Shown: positions 44,383 to 53,672, numbered from the stretch's first letter. The stretch is 61,664 nt of DNA from Flavobacteriaceae bacterium (GCA_021647985.1 JAKITQ010000015.1:1-61664), one strand, 5' to 3'. The notes: generated by a model from the letters alone, not told the origin. Made by a program: numbers and translations.

Positions 44383-45324
44383 ATGGTTAAAAGGAACAAA
44401 TTATTTCTAATTGGTCTTACACTTACTGTATGGATGTCACTTTTTGTAGTGTCATGTAGTTCTGATGACAGTGGAGGAAACACATTTCCACTTTCGGCAG
44501 ATATCTTTAACAGTATTGATGACAAACAAGTTGCTTTCCAGGGAATTACCAATAGTGCCACTAGTTGGTCATGGGATTTTGGTGATGGAAATACAAGTAA
44601 CGAACAAAACCCTGTTCATATATACGAGGTTGGAGGATTTTATACAGTAACATTAACTGCAACCAGTCAAAGTGGCGAAAGTATAGTTACTGAGGTTAAA
44701 TTGGCTTTTGCACTTACGCCTTACGTATTGCTTACAGGTGGTCCAACAGCAGAAAATGGTAAAACTTGGAAACTTTCAGGTGCACATTCTGATTTTGATA
44801 GTTTCTCTTTAGCTAATGAAGAATTTACTGTATTAGAAGAATTAACTCCTGGTATATTAGGGTTATTAGGTATGGGAGAAGTATACGATGATGAATTCAC
44901 CTTTCATTTTGATGGTAATTTTGATATGGATACAAAAGAGGATGAAGCCGCTTTTTCAGGTATTGTTTATCAACTTTTTGATAATGGAGGTGCGGGTCTT
45001 GTAAACACTGCAGGTCTTGATTTTGGTTTGGTTACAGCTAAATATACACCGGAAGATGATGCTACTTTTAATTATGTAGTAGAAGAAGACTATACAATCT
45101 TATCAGCAATTGTTGGAGGGCCAGTAACTTATCCTGGTGTTTCTACATTAGAATTTTCTGGGAAAGCCTACGCTGGTTTTTTAGACTTTTTTAGAAAAGC
45201 AATTATTCAGGAAATTACTGCCAATACAATGAGGTTAGTGATTTTTGCTTCATTAGATCCGGGCGCAGCAGGAGCAGGTGCTAGTACACATGCTTTGATT
45301 TTAACATTCGAAGGCGTTGATTAA
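44383..45324 (+). CDS. PKD-domain surface lipoprotein, probable glycan-binding protein
   Basis: 313 residues with a lipoprotein signal ([12 protein letters not shown]) followed by Gly/Ser/Asp as for surface-exported lipoproteins. A PKD domain covers roughly residues 30-110 ([35 protein letters not shown]). The remaining ~200 residues include [12 protein letters not shown] and beta-rich parts. In PULs such proteins usually follow susD; here the gene precedes susC. It probably binds the glycan at the cell surface. Confidence 0.85.
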   Translation: MVKRNKLFLIGLTLTVWMSLFVVSCSSDDSGGNTFPLSADIFNSIDDKQVAFQGITNSATSWSWDFGDGNTSNEQNPVHIYEVGGFYTVTLTATSQSGESIVTEVKLAFALTPYVLLTGGPTAENGKTWKLSGAHSDFDSFSLANEEFTVLEELTPGILGLLGMGEVYDDEFTFHFDGNFDMDTKEDEAAFSGIVYQLFDNGGAGLVNTAGLDFGLVTAKYTPEDDATFNYVVEEDYTILSAIVGGPVTYPGVSTLEFSGKAYAGFLDFFRKAIIQEITANTMRLVIFASLDPGAAGAGASTHALILTFEGVD

Positions 45325-45381
45325 TTTTGATTGAATCGAATGGTAATGAATAAATATATAATACTAATTCAAAATTTAAGT

Positions 45382-47376
45382 ATGGACAATAATAATAAAT
45401 ATATAGCAAGACATGTATTTGCCTTAGCTTTAATTGCAATGTTGTTTTTGGTGCAAACCGAAACATTTGCACAAACAAATAATATTGATGTAACCGGAAA
45501 TATTACTTCATCCGAAGATGGTATGAGTTTACCGGGAGTAAGTATTTTAGAAAAAGGTACAAGTAACGGGGTTTCTTCAGATTTCGATGGTAATTATAAT
45601 ATATCTGTAGCAGGTAATGCAACGCTTGTTTTCTCTTTTATAGGGTTTGAAACTCAAGAAATTGCTGTATCAGCTCAAACCTCAATGCATATTGTTTTGT
45701 TACCAAGTGCTGAGGCATTAGATGAAATAGTCGTTACAGCTTTAGGTATTAAGCGTGAAGAAAAATCACTAGGTTATTCTGTTGGTAAAGTAAAGGCTGA
45801 AGAGTTTACAAGGGTAGTTAATGAAAATGTTTTGAAATCAATGTCAGGTAAAGTAGCGGGTGTTACTATTAACTCTACCGGAGGCACAGGGTCATCTGTA
45901 AGTATGGTTATTCGTGGCGCTACTTCTTTAAGTACAGACAATCAACCACTTTTTGTGGTAGATGGTGTACCAATTGAAAGTACGGATAGAAACAATGGTG
46001 GTATTGGTTCCAGAAATCTAGTAGATTACGGAAATGCAATCTCGGATTTAGATCCAGAAAGTATTGAAAGCGTATCTATTTTAAAGGGCCCTAGTGCCGC
46101 TGCATTATATGGTAGTAGAGCAGGTAATGGGGTTGTGCTAATCACAACCAAAAAAGCAAAAGAAGGGGAAGCGATGAGTGTTACCATTTCGTCGAACACA
46201 GTTTTTGATGTTCCTTTCAAATTTTTTGATAGAAGTAACCGATTTACTATTGGATTTTTCTCTTATAGACCTGAGGATGTTGGAAGTAATATACTGCCAG
46301 ACATTGCTTACGGAGATGGGCCAGCAACTGGTCCAGAAAACGATAAAGGATATTACGCTGTACAGTTTGATGCCCCATTAGATGCGAATGGTCAACGAAT
46401 TCCTACAGAACTTAAATCATATCCAAATAATATTAAGAATTTTTTAAATGATTATGCTATTACTACAATAAATAGTGTATCTATTTCAAGTGCAGCACAA
46501 GCTGTAAATTATAGATTGGGTGTTAGTAATATGACACATGAGGGATTAATACCAAATTCTGATCTAAATAGAAATAGTTTTTCCTTAGCAGCATCCTCGA
46601 AGTTATGGAATAAATTGACTGTTAGTACTAATATAAATTTTAATCATTCATTTGCAGATAATAGACCAGCAGGAGATAGAGGGACAAACCCATTAGAAGC
46701 GGCTTATTTAATTCCTTCAAGTGTTGATATTAGAAGCTTACGAGATTATGGTACTGGAAATAATGTGAAAAGGGTTATTGCTGGTACTGAAAATCCATAT
46801 TTTCTTGCCAATGAGGTAAATAATAGTTTTAGCAGATATAGAGTATATGGTAATATAGTTGCCAACTGGGAGATATCTGATTCATTTAGCATTATGGGAC
46901 GATATTTGTTAAATAAATCCGATGAGGTGAGAGAAACAAAAATAGCTCCAGGTTATTCTAGAGAAAATAATAATGGAACTTATGGAATTAGTAATAGTAC
47001 TTTCTTAGAAACCAATATGGAGATCATGGGTACTTATAAAAAAGATTGGGAAAACTTTAGCCTTTCTTCTTCTGTAGGTGGTAACATTCTTTATCAGGCA
47101 GGAAATAGTATCAGTAATAGCGCAATAAGAGGTGCTGGTTTGATAGTGCCAAATCTTTTTACCGTTGAAAATATAAGTTCAGGTGCTTTACAATACAGAA
47201 ATAGCAGAAGTGAAAAAGCCATCAATAGTATTTATGGGTTGGTAAATCTAAGCTATAAAAATATGTTGTATTTAGATATAACGGCTAGAAACGATTGGTC
47301 AAGTACCTTACCAGCTGAAAATAGATTATTTTTACCCTTCAGCTTCTTTAAGTTTCTTAGTAAACGAAGTGTTTGA
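45382..47376 (+). CDS. SusC-like TonB-dependent transporter, N-terminal part (frameshifted)
   Basis: From the ATG at 45382, which opens the signal peptide (MDNNNKYIARHVFALALIAM); earlier in-frame codons add a non-signal extension. It has the carboxypeptidase-like domain (VTGNITSSEDGMSLPGVSI), a TonB box-like region (ALDEIVVTALGI), the plug (LFVVDGVPIES, KGPSAAALYGSRAGNGVVLI) and early barrel strands. The reading frame leaves the conserved NRLF(F)YPSASLSFLVNEVF region at a run of five T near 47329-47333 and ends in a false tail FFKFLSKRSV. The remainder is read in another frame from about 47334. Confidence 0.9.
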   Translation: MDNNNKYIARHVFALALIAMLFLVQTETFAQTNNIDVTGNITSSEDGMSLPGVSILEKGTSNGVSSDFDGNYNISVAGNATLVFSFIGFETQEIAVSAQTSMHIVLLPSAEALDEIVVTALGIKREEKSLGYSVGKVKAEEFTRVVNENVLKSMSGKVAGVTINSTGGTGSSVSMVIRGATSLSTDNQPLFVVDGVPIESTDRNNGGIGSRNLVDYGNAISDLDPESIESVSILKGPSAAALYGSRAGNGVVLITTKKAKEGEAMSVTISSNTVFDVPFKFFDRSNRFTIGFFSYRPEDVGSNILPDIAYGDGPATGPENDKGYYAVQFDAPLDANGQRIPTELKSYPNNIKNFLNDYAITTINSVSISSAAQAVNYRLGVSNMTHEGLIPNSDLNRNSFSLAASSKLWNKLTVSTNINFNHSFADNRPAGDRGTNPLEAAYLIPSSVDIRSLRDYGTGNNVKRVIAGTENPYFLANEVNNSFSRYRVYGNIVANWEISDSFSIMGRYLLNKSDEVRETKIAPGYSRENNNGTYGISNSTFLETNMEIMGTYKKDWENFSLSSSVGGNILYQAGNSISNSAIRGAGLIVPNLFTVENISSGALQYRNSRSEKAINSIYGLVNLSYKNMLYLDITARNDWSSTLPAENRLFLPFSFFKFLSKRSV

Positions 47377-48778
47377 TATGGGTAAAAATGTTAATATGTT
47401 TAAATTAAGAGGTGGTTGGGCTCAGGTAGGTAATGATACCAATCCTTATAATTTAGTTAATGTATATGGTGATGCAGGACAGTGGGGCGATGCCACTAGA
47501 TTAACCAAACCAAGTGGTTTATTAAATTCTCAATTAGAATCAGAACTAGCAACATCAATAGAATTCGGTGCTGATATTAAAATGTTCGGTAACAGATTGC
47601 GATTTGAAGGAACATACTATACAGTTGATAATGAAAACCAAATTTTAAGTATACCTCTTGCAGCCTCAACAGGGTTTAATAGGAGAACAATTAATGCTGG
47701 TTTATTACAAAGTAAAGGATGGGAAATTTTATTAGGAGGTACCCCTATAAAAACAGAAAACTGGACTTGGAATGTTGATATGAATTTTACTAGAACACGA
47801 GCAGTAATTAAAGAGTTAGATGATAATGCTGAATTTGTTAATTTTTGGTCTTCTGAAAAAGTAAGGTCTGTGGGTTATGTAGAAGGGTATAGTAATCCAG
47901 TTGTAGATAATGGTGCAATTCAAGATGGCTTGTTAGGTAATTTGTATGGTAATGCCATAAGAAGAGTAAAAGATGAAAACTCTCCTTATTTTGGATATCC
48001 AATTTTAGGTACAGGGTTCAGTTCTAATTATACAGTAGAAGATGAGCTTACTAAAATGGGGAATTACAATCCGGATTTTATTTTAGGTTTACAAACTTCA
48101 TTGACGTATAAAAATTTTACTTTAGATATGACTTTTGACTGGAGATCTGGCGGCCAATATGTTTCAGGAACATGGCGTAGGTTTGTATCTGCATATGTTA
48201 ATCAAGAATGGTTTGACCAAGCTGTTAATCCAGGTGAATTGAGTGGTGGACCAAGCCCAGAATTGAAGCAATGGGTACTTGATAATGCAGATCAATTGTT
48301 ATTTGCTGATAGGTTAAGACCAGTTGGTGGACCAACTCTAGATTCTGGTGGTTTTCCTGAAAGTTTTAGCGGTGTTGAAGTTTCTGATGGTTTCTTTGCA
48401 CCAGGTGTTTTTGATAACGGTGATGGTACATATACTGAAAATTTAGGTGAACAAGGAACTGTATTTTTGCCATTTGCAGCGAGTATGCCATGGGATGTAA
48501 GTAGAAATGCTATATTTGATGCAGACTATATTAAACTGAGAGAAATTTCTTTAAGTTATAGGTTAGATAATAAAATTGCCAATAAAGCAGGGTTGCAAAA
48601 TGTGAATTTCTCTGTTTATAGTCGTAACATTATGTTATGGACCAAATCCTCTAAATTCGGAGTTGACCCAGAAAATGCTTATAGACAAAGTGGTAGTGGC
48701 TTTAGGCAGGGGATAGAATTTTATAATGTGAATCCATGGGTGATTCCTATTGGATTTAAAGTTGGATTTACTTTTTAA
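47369..48778 (+). CDS. SusC-like TonB-dependent transporter, C-terminal part (frameshifted)
   Basis: Continuation of the SusC barrel in a different frame. Its true beginning (YPSASLSFLVNEVF) lies upstream of the ATG at 47369. Characteristic parts are LRGGWAQVGNDTNPY, TSIEFGADIKMFGNRLRFEG, FNRRTINAGLLQSKGWEILL and the C-terminal SVYSRNIMLWTKSSKFGVDP ending GFKVGFTF. Together the two parts give a normal SusC of about 1130 residues. A change of one or two bases in the T-run restores the frame, so this is a frameshift or a sequencing error rather than a true pair of genes. Confidence 0.88.
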   Translation: MFDMGKNVNMFKLRGGWAQVGNDTNPYNLVNVYGDAGQWGDATRLTKPSGLLNSQLESELATSIEFGADIKMFGNRLRFEGTYYTVDNENQILSIPLAASTGFNRRTINAGLLQSKGWEILLGGTPIKTENWTWNVDMNFTRTRAVIKELDDNAEFVNFWSSEKVRSVGYVEGYSNPVVDNGAIQDGLLGNLYGNAIRRVKDENSPYFGYPILGTGFSSNYTVEDELTKMGNYNPDFILGLQTSLTYKNFTLDMTFDWRSGGQYVSGTWRRFVSAYVNQEWFDQAVNPGELSGGPSPELKQWVLDNADQLLFADRLRPVGGPTLDSGGFPESFSGVEVSDGFFAPGVFDNGDGTYTENLGEQGTVFLPFAASMPWDVSRNAIFDADYIKLREISLSYRLDNKIANKAGLQNVNFSVYSRNIMLWTKSSKFGVDPENAYRQSGSGFRQGIEFYNVNPWVIPIGFKVGFTF

Positions 48779-48797
48779 AAAATAAAAATTTAAGATT

Positions 48798-50447
48798 ATG
48801 AAAATAATAAAAAATAAAATTATAATTGTTTTAAGCTTGGTGTTGGTATTAGCTTCATCTTGTAGAGATCTGGAGGAACTGAATATAAACCCAAATGGTG
48901 TTGACCCTAATGTTGCTGACCTTAATTTATTACTACCTACTATCATAACAGGTATGTCACAAAATATAACTAACTTGGGTTTTGGTGATATCGCTGGTGT
49001 AATGCAACATACCCAAAAAGATGGTTGGTCTGGTAGTCATAATAATTATGAGTGGTTTGTTAACACTCAGCCTTGGTCTGGGTACTATGGTGTCTTAAGA
49101 AATGCAGATGAATTTTACAACAAGGCAGTTGATGGTGATTTTAAGTTTCATCAAGGTGTTGGTCTATTAATGCGAGCATATACTATTGGTATGATAACAG
49201 ATCTTTGGGGAGATGCTCCCTTTTCGGAAGCTTTATTAGTTGAAGATGACTTAGAATTTTCAAAGCCTAAGTTTGACACACAAGAGGAAATTTACGCTGC
49301 TATTTTAATCGACTTGGAAGCAGCAAATACACTTTTATCGCAAGAACAGAGTTCCTATACTAATATTGATGCAACACAAGACGTATTGTTTGACGGCGAT
49401 GTTTCTAAATGGAGAAAATTTGCGAATTCTCTAGCATTAAGATATTATATGAGACTTTCTGCAAAACAACCAAATATTGCCCAAGAAGGAATTAACAAAA
49501 TTGCTTCTAATCCGGGTACATATCCTTTAATTACCAGTGCAGCAGATGATGCAACTGTGAGTTATATTGGGTTATCTGAAAGGGATTCTTGGGATTCTAA
49601 TACGATTTTTGATATTGATCCATCGGGTGAATATAATAGAACTAAATTATGTGCTACTTTAGTTAATGCTATGCAGGATTTGGATGATCCTCGTTTGGGA
49701 GTTTGGGCGAATAAAATAGAAATACCTTTGGTACTGGTAGCAGGTAGTGGTGTAGATTATGTATTAAATGGTGAAAGATTCATTTCTCAGGATATTGCAG
49801 ACGATTATGAAGCAACAGCTCTTGAGCCAGTTGATTATGATCTTGAATATGTTGGTATACCCCCTTCAACTACATCACCACCAATATATAATTTAAATCC
49901 AAATTTAGGTCAAGGCTTATTGAACCCACACGCTTCTCAGTTAAACGATATATATAAAGATACCAATGGTCCATTATTACAGATGCGTATGATGTCTGCT
50001 GCTGAAGTACATTTTGTACTTTCTGAAGCGGCTTTATATGGTTGGGGTGCAGGAAGCCCAGAAGCACATTATGCTGCAGGAATACAAGAGTCATTTAACA
50101 CATGGGATGTTGGAGGAGCTTTTAATGATTACATTGGAGGCGCACCTTATACGGGTCTGGAGTCAATTATGGAGCAAAAATGGATCGCAAGTTGGACAGC
50201 TGCGACTGAAGCATGGTTTGATTATAGAAGAACAGGTTTACCTGACCTTCAAATAGGAGCACTTGTACAAAGGGATGCTTTGCCAATTCGTTTCTATTAT
50301 CATTTTGATCAAGAAATTTCACTAAATACAGAGAATGCTAATGCAGCTATTGATAGGTTAGAACCAACTCAATTTATAGGAGCTGATGGTGATAACAGCC
50401 CTTGGTCAAAAATGTGGTTATTACAAGGTACAGGTTTACCATATTAG
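48798..50447 (+). CDS. SusD/RagB-like glycan-binding lipoprotein
   Basis: 549 residues with a lipoprotein signal ending LASSCRD. SusD features are NPNGVDPNVADLNLLLPTII, YYGVLRNADEFYNKA, GMITDLWGDAPFSEALL, KWRKFANSLALRYYMRLS and MMSAAEVHFVLSEAALYGW. The form with ITGMSQNITNLGFGDIAGVM resembles the SusD-like_2 subgroup. It would sit as a lid on the SusC barrel at the outer membrane. 19 bp after susC, followed by a terminator. Confidence 0.95.
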   Translation: MKIIKNKIIIVLSLVLVLASSCRDLEELNINPNGVDPNVADLNLLLPTIITGMSQNITNLGFGDIAGVMQHTQKDGWSGSHNNYEWFVNTQPWSGYYGVLRNADEFYNKAVDGDFKFHQGVGLLMRAYTIGMITDLWGDAPFSEALLVEDDLEFSKPKFDTQEEIYAAILIDLEAANTLLSQEQSSYTNIDATQDVLFDGDVSKWRKFANSLALRYYMRLSAKQPNIAQEGINKIASNPGTYPLITSAADDATVSYIGLSERDSWDSNTIFDIDPSGEYNRTKLCATLVNAMQDLDDPRLGVWANKIEIPLVLVAGSGVDYVLNGERFISQDIADDYEATALEPVDYDLEYVGIPPSTTSPPIYNLNPNLGQGLLNPHASQLNDIYKDTNGPLLQMRMMSAAEVHFVLSEAALYGWGAGSPEAHYAAGIQESFNTWDVGGAFNDYIGGAPYTGLESIMEQKWIASWTAATEAWFDYRRTGLPDLQIGALVQRDALPIRFYYHFDQEISLNTENANAAIDRLEPTQFIGADGDNSPWSKMWLLQGTGLPY

Positions 50448-50477
50448 TGAAATAGGTATTCATTATTTAAAATTTTT

Positions 50478-50517
50478 AAAGAGGCTTTTTTAATAAAGGG
50501 CCTCTTTTGTTTTATAT
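50478..50517 (+). terminator. Terminator after the susD gene
   Basis: AAAGAGGCTTTTT pairs with AAAGGGCCTCTTT (50495-50507) using G-U pairs around TAAT. TTTGTTTTAT follows. Confidence 0.7.
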
Positions 50518-50567
50518 AGAATTATTTTGATTATAATGAATGGCGATTTGAAGAAGACGGAAGTTAA

Positions 50568-50660
50568 AAGTAGAAAGAAGAAAGTAGAAAGTTAAAAAGT
50601 TAAAAAGTTGAAAGTAGAAAGTAGAAAAAATACCAAATACCAGATACCAAATACCTTATA
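50568..50660. repeat. Degenerate simple-word repeats (AGTAGAAAG; ATACCAAATACC)
   Basis: Units of GTAGAAAG/GTTAAAA are followed by CCAAATACCAGATACCAAAT. The same two word types reappear at 52.26-52.50 kb. No gene lies in the 295-bp gap. Confidence 0.65.
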
Positions 50661-50742
50661 CGCCTGAGAATTAGGTCAGAATGCATATAAAAAAATAATC
50701 TAGAGGCTAAGAGAAATAGATTTGATCTCTTAAATAAAATAG

Positions 50743-51600
50743 TTAAATTGCTTTTAAACTCAAATCCATATTACTTACGGAATGTGTTAAAGCACCCGAA
50801 GAAATAAAATCTACGCCACAATCGGCATAGGCTCTTGCGGTTTGCAAAGTGATACCACCAGAAGATTCTGTTTGGCACTGTTTACCAATAAGTTGTACTG
50901 CCTTTACGGTATCGGCATAATTAAAATTATCAATCAAAATACGATGAATTCCTTGATGTTTTAAAATGGTTTCAATTTCAATAAGGCTTCTAGCTTCCAC
51001 AATAATTTTTAAATCTAATTTATTTTTTTCTAAATAAAATTTCGTTTTGTCAATGGCTTTGTCTATGCCACCAGCAAAATCGATATGATTATCTTTTAAC
51101 ATAATCATGTCATATAGTGCGAATCTATGATTTTCACCACCGCCAATTTTTACAGCCCATTTTTCAATGGCTCTAATTCCGGGAGTCGTTTTTCGAGTAT
51201 CTAAAACTTTGGTATTTGTACCTTTTAAAATTTCTGTAAATTTTTGTGTTTTTGTTGCAATAGCACTCATACGCTGCATAGAATTGAGAACCAGTCTTTC
51301 AGCTTTTAAAATTGATTGCGAATTTCCCGTTACAAAAAAAGCTATATCTCCAATACTGACTGGATCACCATCGGTTAAAAACGTTTCAATTTTTAGTTCA
51401 TTATCAATAGACTTAAAAATCATTTGAGCAAATTCAATACCTGCAATAATTCCACTTTCTTTGACCAATAATTTTGCTTGACCAGTAGCATCTTTAGGTA
51501 TGCAAGCCAAAGAACTATGATCACCATCACCTATATCTTCTCTTATTCCATTTTTAATAATGAGTTCAAGTTCTTTATCGAACTGTTCTTTGCTAATCAT
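50743..51600 (-). CDS. nadC: Nicotinate-nucleotide pyrophosphorylase (carboxylating)
   Basis: 285-residue quinolinate phosphoribosyltransferase that makes nicotinate mononucleotide from quinolinate and PRPP in de novo NAD synthesis. Motifs are LNSMQRMSAIATKTQKF, KVLDTRKTTPGIRAIEKWAV, GGGENHRFALYDMIMLKDNH and SSGGITLQTARAYADCGVDF near the end. The length is typical. It is divergent from rlmH. No NAD partners are adjacent. Confidence 0.95.
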   Translation of the reverse strand: MISKEQFDKELELIIKNGIREDIGDGDHSSLACIPKDATGQAKLLVKESGIIAGIEFAQMIFKSIDNELKIETFLTDGDPVSIGDIAFFVTGNSQSILKAERLVLNSMQRMSAIATKTQKFTEILKGTNTKVLDTRKTTPGIRAIEKWAVKIGGGENHRFALYDMIMLKDNHIDFAGGIDKAIDKTKFYLEKNKLDLKIIVEARSLIEIETILKHQGIHRILIDNFNYADTVKAVQLIGKQCQTESSGGITLQTARAYADCGVDFISSGALTHSVSNMDLSLKAI

Positions 51601-51734
51601 AATACTGTCGTTAAAAGTAAAAAGCCAAAAGCAAAAAGTTTTTAAAATGAAATTATTTAATAGAACTTATCTTTTGTTTTGACTGAATTACAATAATTTA
51701 GAATACAAAAATAAGATTTTTATAATAATTCATT

Positions 51735-51742
51735 TATTTTTG
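51735..51742 (+). promoter_or_regulatory. -7 element of rlmH
   Basis: TATTTTTG matches TAnnTTTG, 26 bases before the ATG. The -33 region is T-rich but lacks TTTG. Confidence 0.4.
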
Positions 51743-51768
51743 ATTTATTATTTACAGAAATCCAACAA

Positions 51769-52242
51769 ATGAAAATAAAATTAATAGCTATAGGTAAAAC
51801 GGATGATAAAAGTTTACAAACTTTAATAAGCTCCTATGAAAAAAGATTAAAGCATTATATCAAATTTGAAATAGATATAATTCCAGATATTAAAAACTCA
51901 AAGAATCTTTCAGTAAATGAACAAAAAGAAAAGGAGGGAGATCTTATTTTAAAACAATTACAAAATACAGATGGTATTATTTTATTAGATGAAAAGGGTG
52001 ATACGATGAGATCTGTAGAATTTTCAAAATTTTTACAAAAAAAAATGAACGCCGGAATTAAACAATTGGTTTTGATTATAGGTGGTCCCTATGGTTTTTC
52101 TGAAAAAATATATCAAAAAGCCAAAGGAAAAGTATCTTTGTCAAAAATGACCTTCTCTCATCAAATGATTCGATTGTTTGTTGTAGAACAAATTTATAGG
52201 GCTTTTACCATATTGAAGAATGAACCATATCATCATGAGTGA
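51769..52242 (+). CDS. rlmH: RlmH, 23S rRNA (pseudouridine1915-N3)-methyltransferase
   Basis: 157-residue SPOUT-class methyltransferase acting on Psi1915 in helix 69 of 23S rRNA. It begins MKIKLIAIGKTDDKSLQTLI and has ILLDEKGDTMRSVEF, VLIIGGPYGFSEKIY and the conserved end SLSKMTFSHQMIRLFVVEQI then YRAFTILKNEPYHHE. The length is exactly that of the family. Confidence 0.97.
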   Translation: MKIKLIAIGKTDDKSLQTLISSYEKRLKHYIKFEIDIIPDIKNSKNLSVNEQKEKEGDLILKQLQNTDGIILLDEKGDTMRSVEFSKFLQKKMNAGIKQLVLIIGGPYGFSEKIYQKAKGKVSLSKMTFSHQMIRLFVVEQIYRAFTILKNEPYHHE

Positions 52243-52255
52243 AATTAAGAAGTAA

Positions 52256-52512
52256 GAATAAAGTAGAAAGTTAAAAGAAGAAAGAAGAAAGAAGAAAGTT
52301 GAATGTAAGTTGATAATTCGTTAAATTTAATACCTAACACCTAATTCTTGATGCCAAAAGCCAACATCCAACAGCCAAAAGAAGGAAGTTAAAAGTTAAA
52401 AGTAGAAAGAAGTAAGAATAAAGAAGAAAGAAGAAAGGAAAAGTTAGAAAGTTTTTTTGAAAATGTATAATTACCAATTACCAAATGCTTGATACCCAAT
52501 ACCAATAAATAA
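52256..52512. repeat. Degenerate simple-word repeat region
   Basis: Fills the gap between rlmH and the DUF808 gene. It is made of AAGAAGAAAGTAGAAAG-like units, ATACCTAACACCTAATTC and CCAAAAGCCAACATCCAACA, then again AGAAGAAAG units and TACCAATTACCAAATGC. It has no gene and no clear promoter. Confidence 0.65.
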
Positions 52513-53388
52513 ATGACAGGATTTTTTGCAATTTTAGATGATATAGCGGTTTTAATGGATGATGTTGCCATAATGGCAAAAATTGCTGGAAAAAAAACTG
52601 CTGGAATATTAGGTGATGACCTTGCCGTGGGAGCCAACCAAGCATCCAGTTTTAGACCTTCGAGAGAATTACCCGTACTTTGGAAAATTATCAAAGGATC
52701 CTTTTTAAATAAATTGATCATTTTGCCATTCGCATTTTTGTTAAGCGCATTTTTACCTCAGTTAATAGTTCCAATATTATTAATTGGAGGCGTATATTTA
52801 AGTTATGAAGGCATGGAAAAAATAATGCATACATTTTTTCATAAAAAAGAAAAAAAGGATAAGATAATTGAAGTTAAAAATGAAGAAGAGCTTTTAAAAA
52901 TTGAAAAAACGAAAATTAAAACAACTGTTATAACTGATTTTGTTTTGTCAGTTGAAATAATAATGATTGCCTTGGCCACCGTTACCGATGAGCCGCTGTT
53001 GACTCAAATTTTGGTAGTTTCTATCATAGCACTTGTAGCAACTATTGGAGTTTATGGTATTGTAGCATTAATGGTAAGAATGGATGATGTAGGATATAAA
53101 TTAGTAAATAAAGCAAGAGGAAAATCTAAGTTTGTCAAATCTACCTATGTGTTAATTGGAAAAGGTTTGGTTTGGTCTTTACCCAAACTAATCAAATTAC
53201 TTGCCATAATTGGGACTTTAGCGATGTTGTTAGTAGGGGGAGGAATGTTTGTTCATAATATTGATCAAGTACATAGCTTTTTTCATGCCTTACCGACTTT
53301 AGTAGCAGAATTTATTGTTGGAATAATTGTTGGATTGATTGCTTATTTTATTAGTGAGACTCTAAAAAAGGTAATTTCAATTTTTTAG
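52513..53388 (+). CDS. DUF808 (YedI-type) membrane protein with a repeat-derived C-terminus
   Basis: 291 residues. It begins MTGFFAILDDIAVLMDDVAI and continues GKKTAGILGDDLAVGANQAS, the highly conserved DUF808 start. About six membrane helices follow (for example LIILPFAFLLSAFLPQLIVP and ILVVSIIALVATIGVYGIVA). E. coli YedI is the known relative; function unknown. The last 14 codons (ISETLKKVISIF and preceding) coincide with the beginning of the dispersed repeat copy 3. The native C-terminus was therefore replaced or extended by the repeat. Confidence 0.88.
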   Translation: MTGFFAILDDIAVLMDDVAIMAKIAGKKTAGILGDDLAVGANQASSFRPSRELPVLWKIIKGSFLNKLIILPFAFLLSAFLPQLIVPILLIGGVYLSYEGMEKIMHTFFHKKEKKDKIIEVKNEEELLKIEKTKIKTTVITDFVLSVEIIMIALATVTDEPLLTQILVVSIIALVATIGVYGIVALMVRMDDVGYKLVNKARGKSKFVKSTYVLIGKGLVWSLPKLIKLLAIIGTLAMLLVGGGMFVHNIDQVHSFFHALPTLVAEFIVGIIVGLIAYFISETLKKVISIF

Positions 53389-53507
53389 TTAGTCGAACTA
53401 ATCCCGCTTTTTTTTCAGCGGGATCTTGGTTAATACATTAACCCTTTGGTCGATTCCTATTATTGGGCCCAGTCCGTCAGCTGAAGGATAGGGTTTAATA
53501 CCTTTTA
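53348..53507. repeat. Dispersed hairpin-rich repeat, copy 3
   Basis: It begins TTATTAGTGAGACTCTAAAA, includes AATCCCGC(T)nCAGCGGGATC with a short loop, the CCCTTTGGTCGATTCCTATT segment shared with copy 2, and CCGTCAGCTGAAGG then GGGTTTAATACC shared with copies 1 and 4. It overlaps the 3' end of the DUF808 gene. Confidence 0.75.
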
Positions 53508-53564
53508 GTCTGCTTGGTTTAAATAAAATTCATATTTTCAAACGGTAATTCATAAAATATTTGA

Positions 53565-53594
53565 ATTATTTTAGATATAAAGATCTAAAATAAT
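53565..53594. repeat. Inverted repeat between convergent genes
   Basis: ATTATTTTAGAT and ATCTAAAATAAT form a perfect 12-bp stem with a 6-nt loop, between the DUF808 and HupE genes. It lacks a T-run, so a terminator role is uncertain. Confidence 0.45.
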
Positions 53595-53672
53595 CAAAAA
53601 ATAATTTCTTAAAGTTTTATCTTTAATATTTAAATACCTGTAAAGCAATAGCGTATCCTCTATAAGTGGATT

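Noticed and set aside
45382..48778. Programmed frameshifting in susC
   Set aside because: The T-run is short, there is no slippery heptamer with a downstream structure that I can see, and SusC genes are not known to need it; mutation or sequencing error is simpler.
52256..52512. AAGAAGAAAG and ATACC word runs as a CRISPR array
   Set aside because: Units are short, contiguous and drifting, without regular unique spacers.
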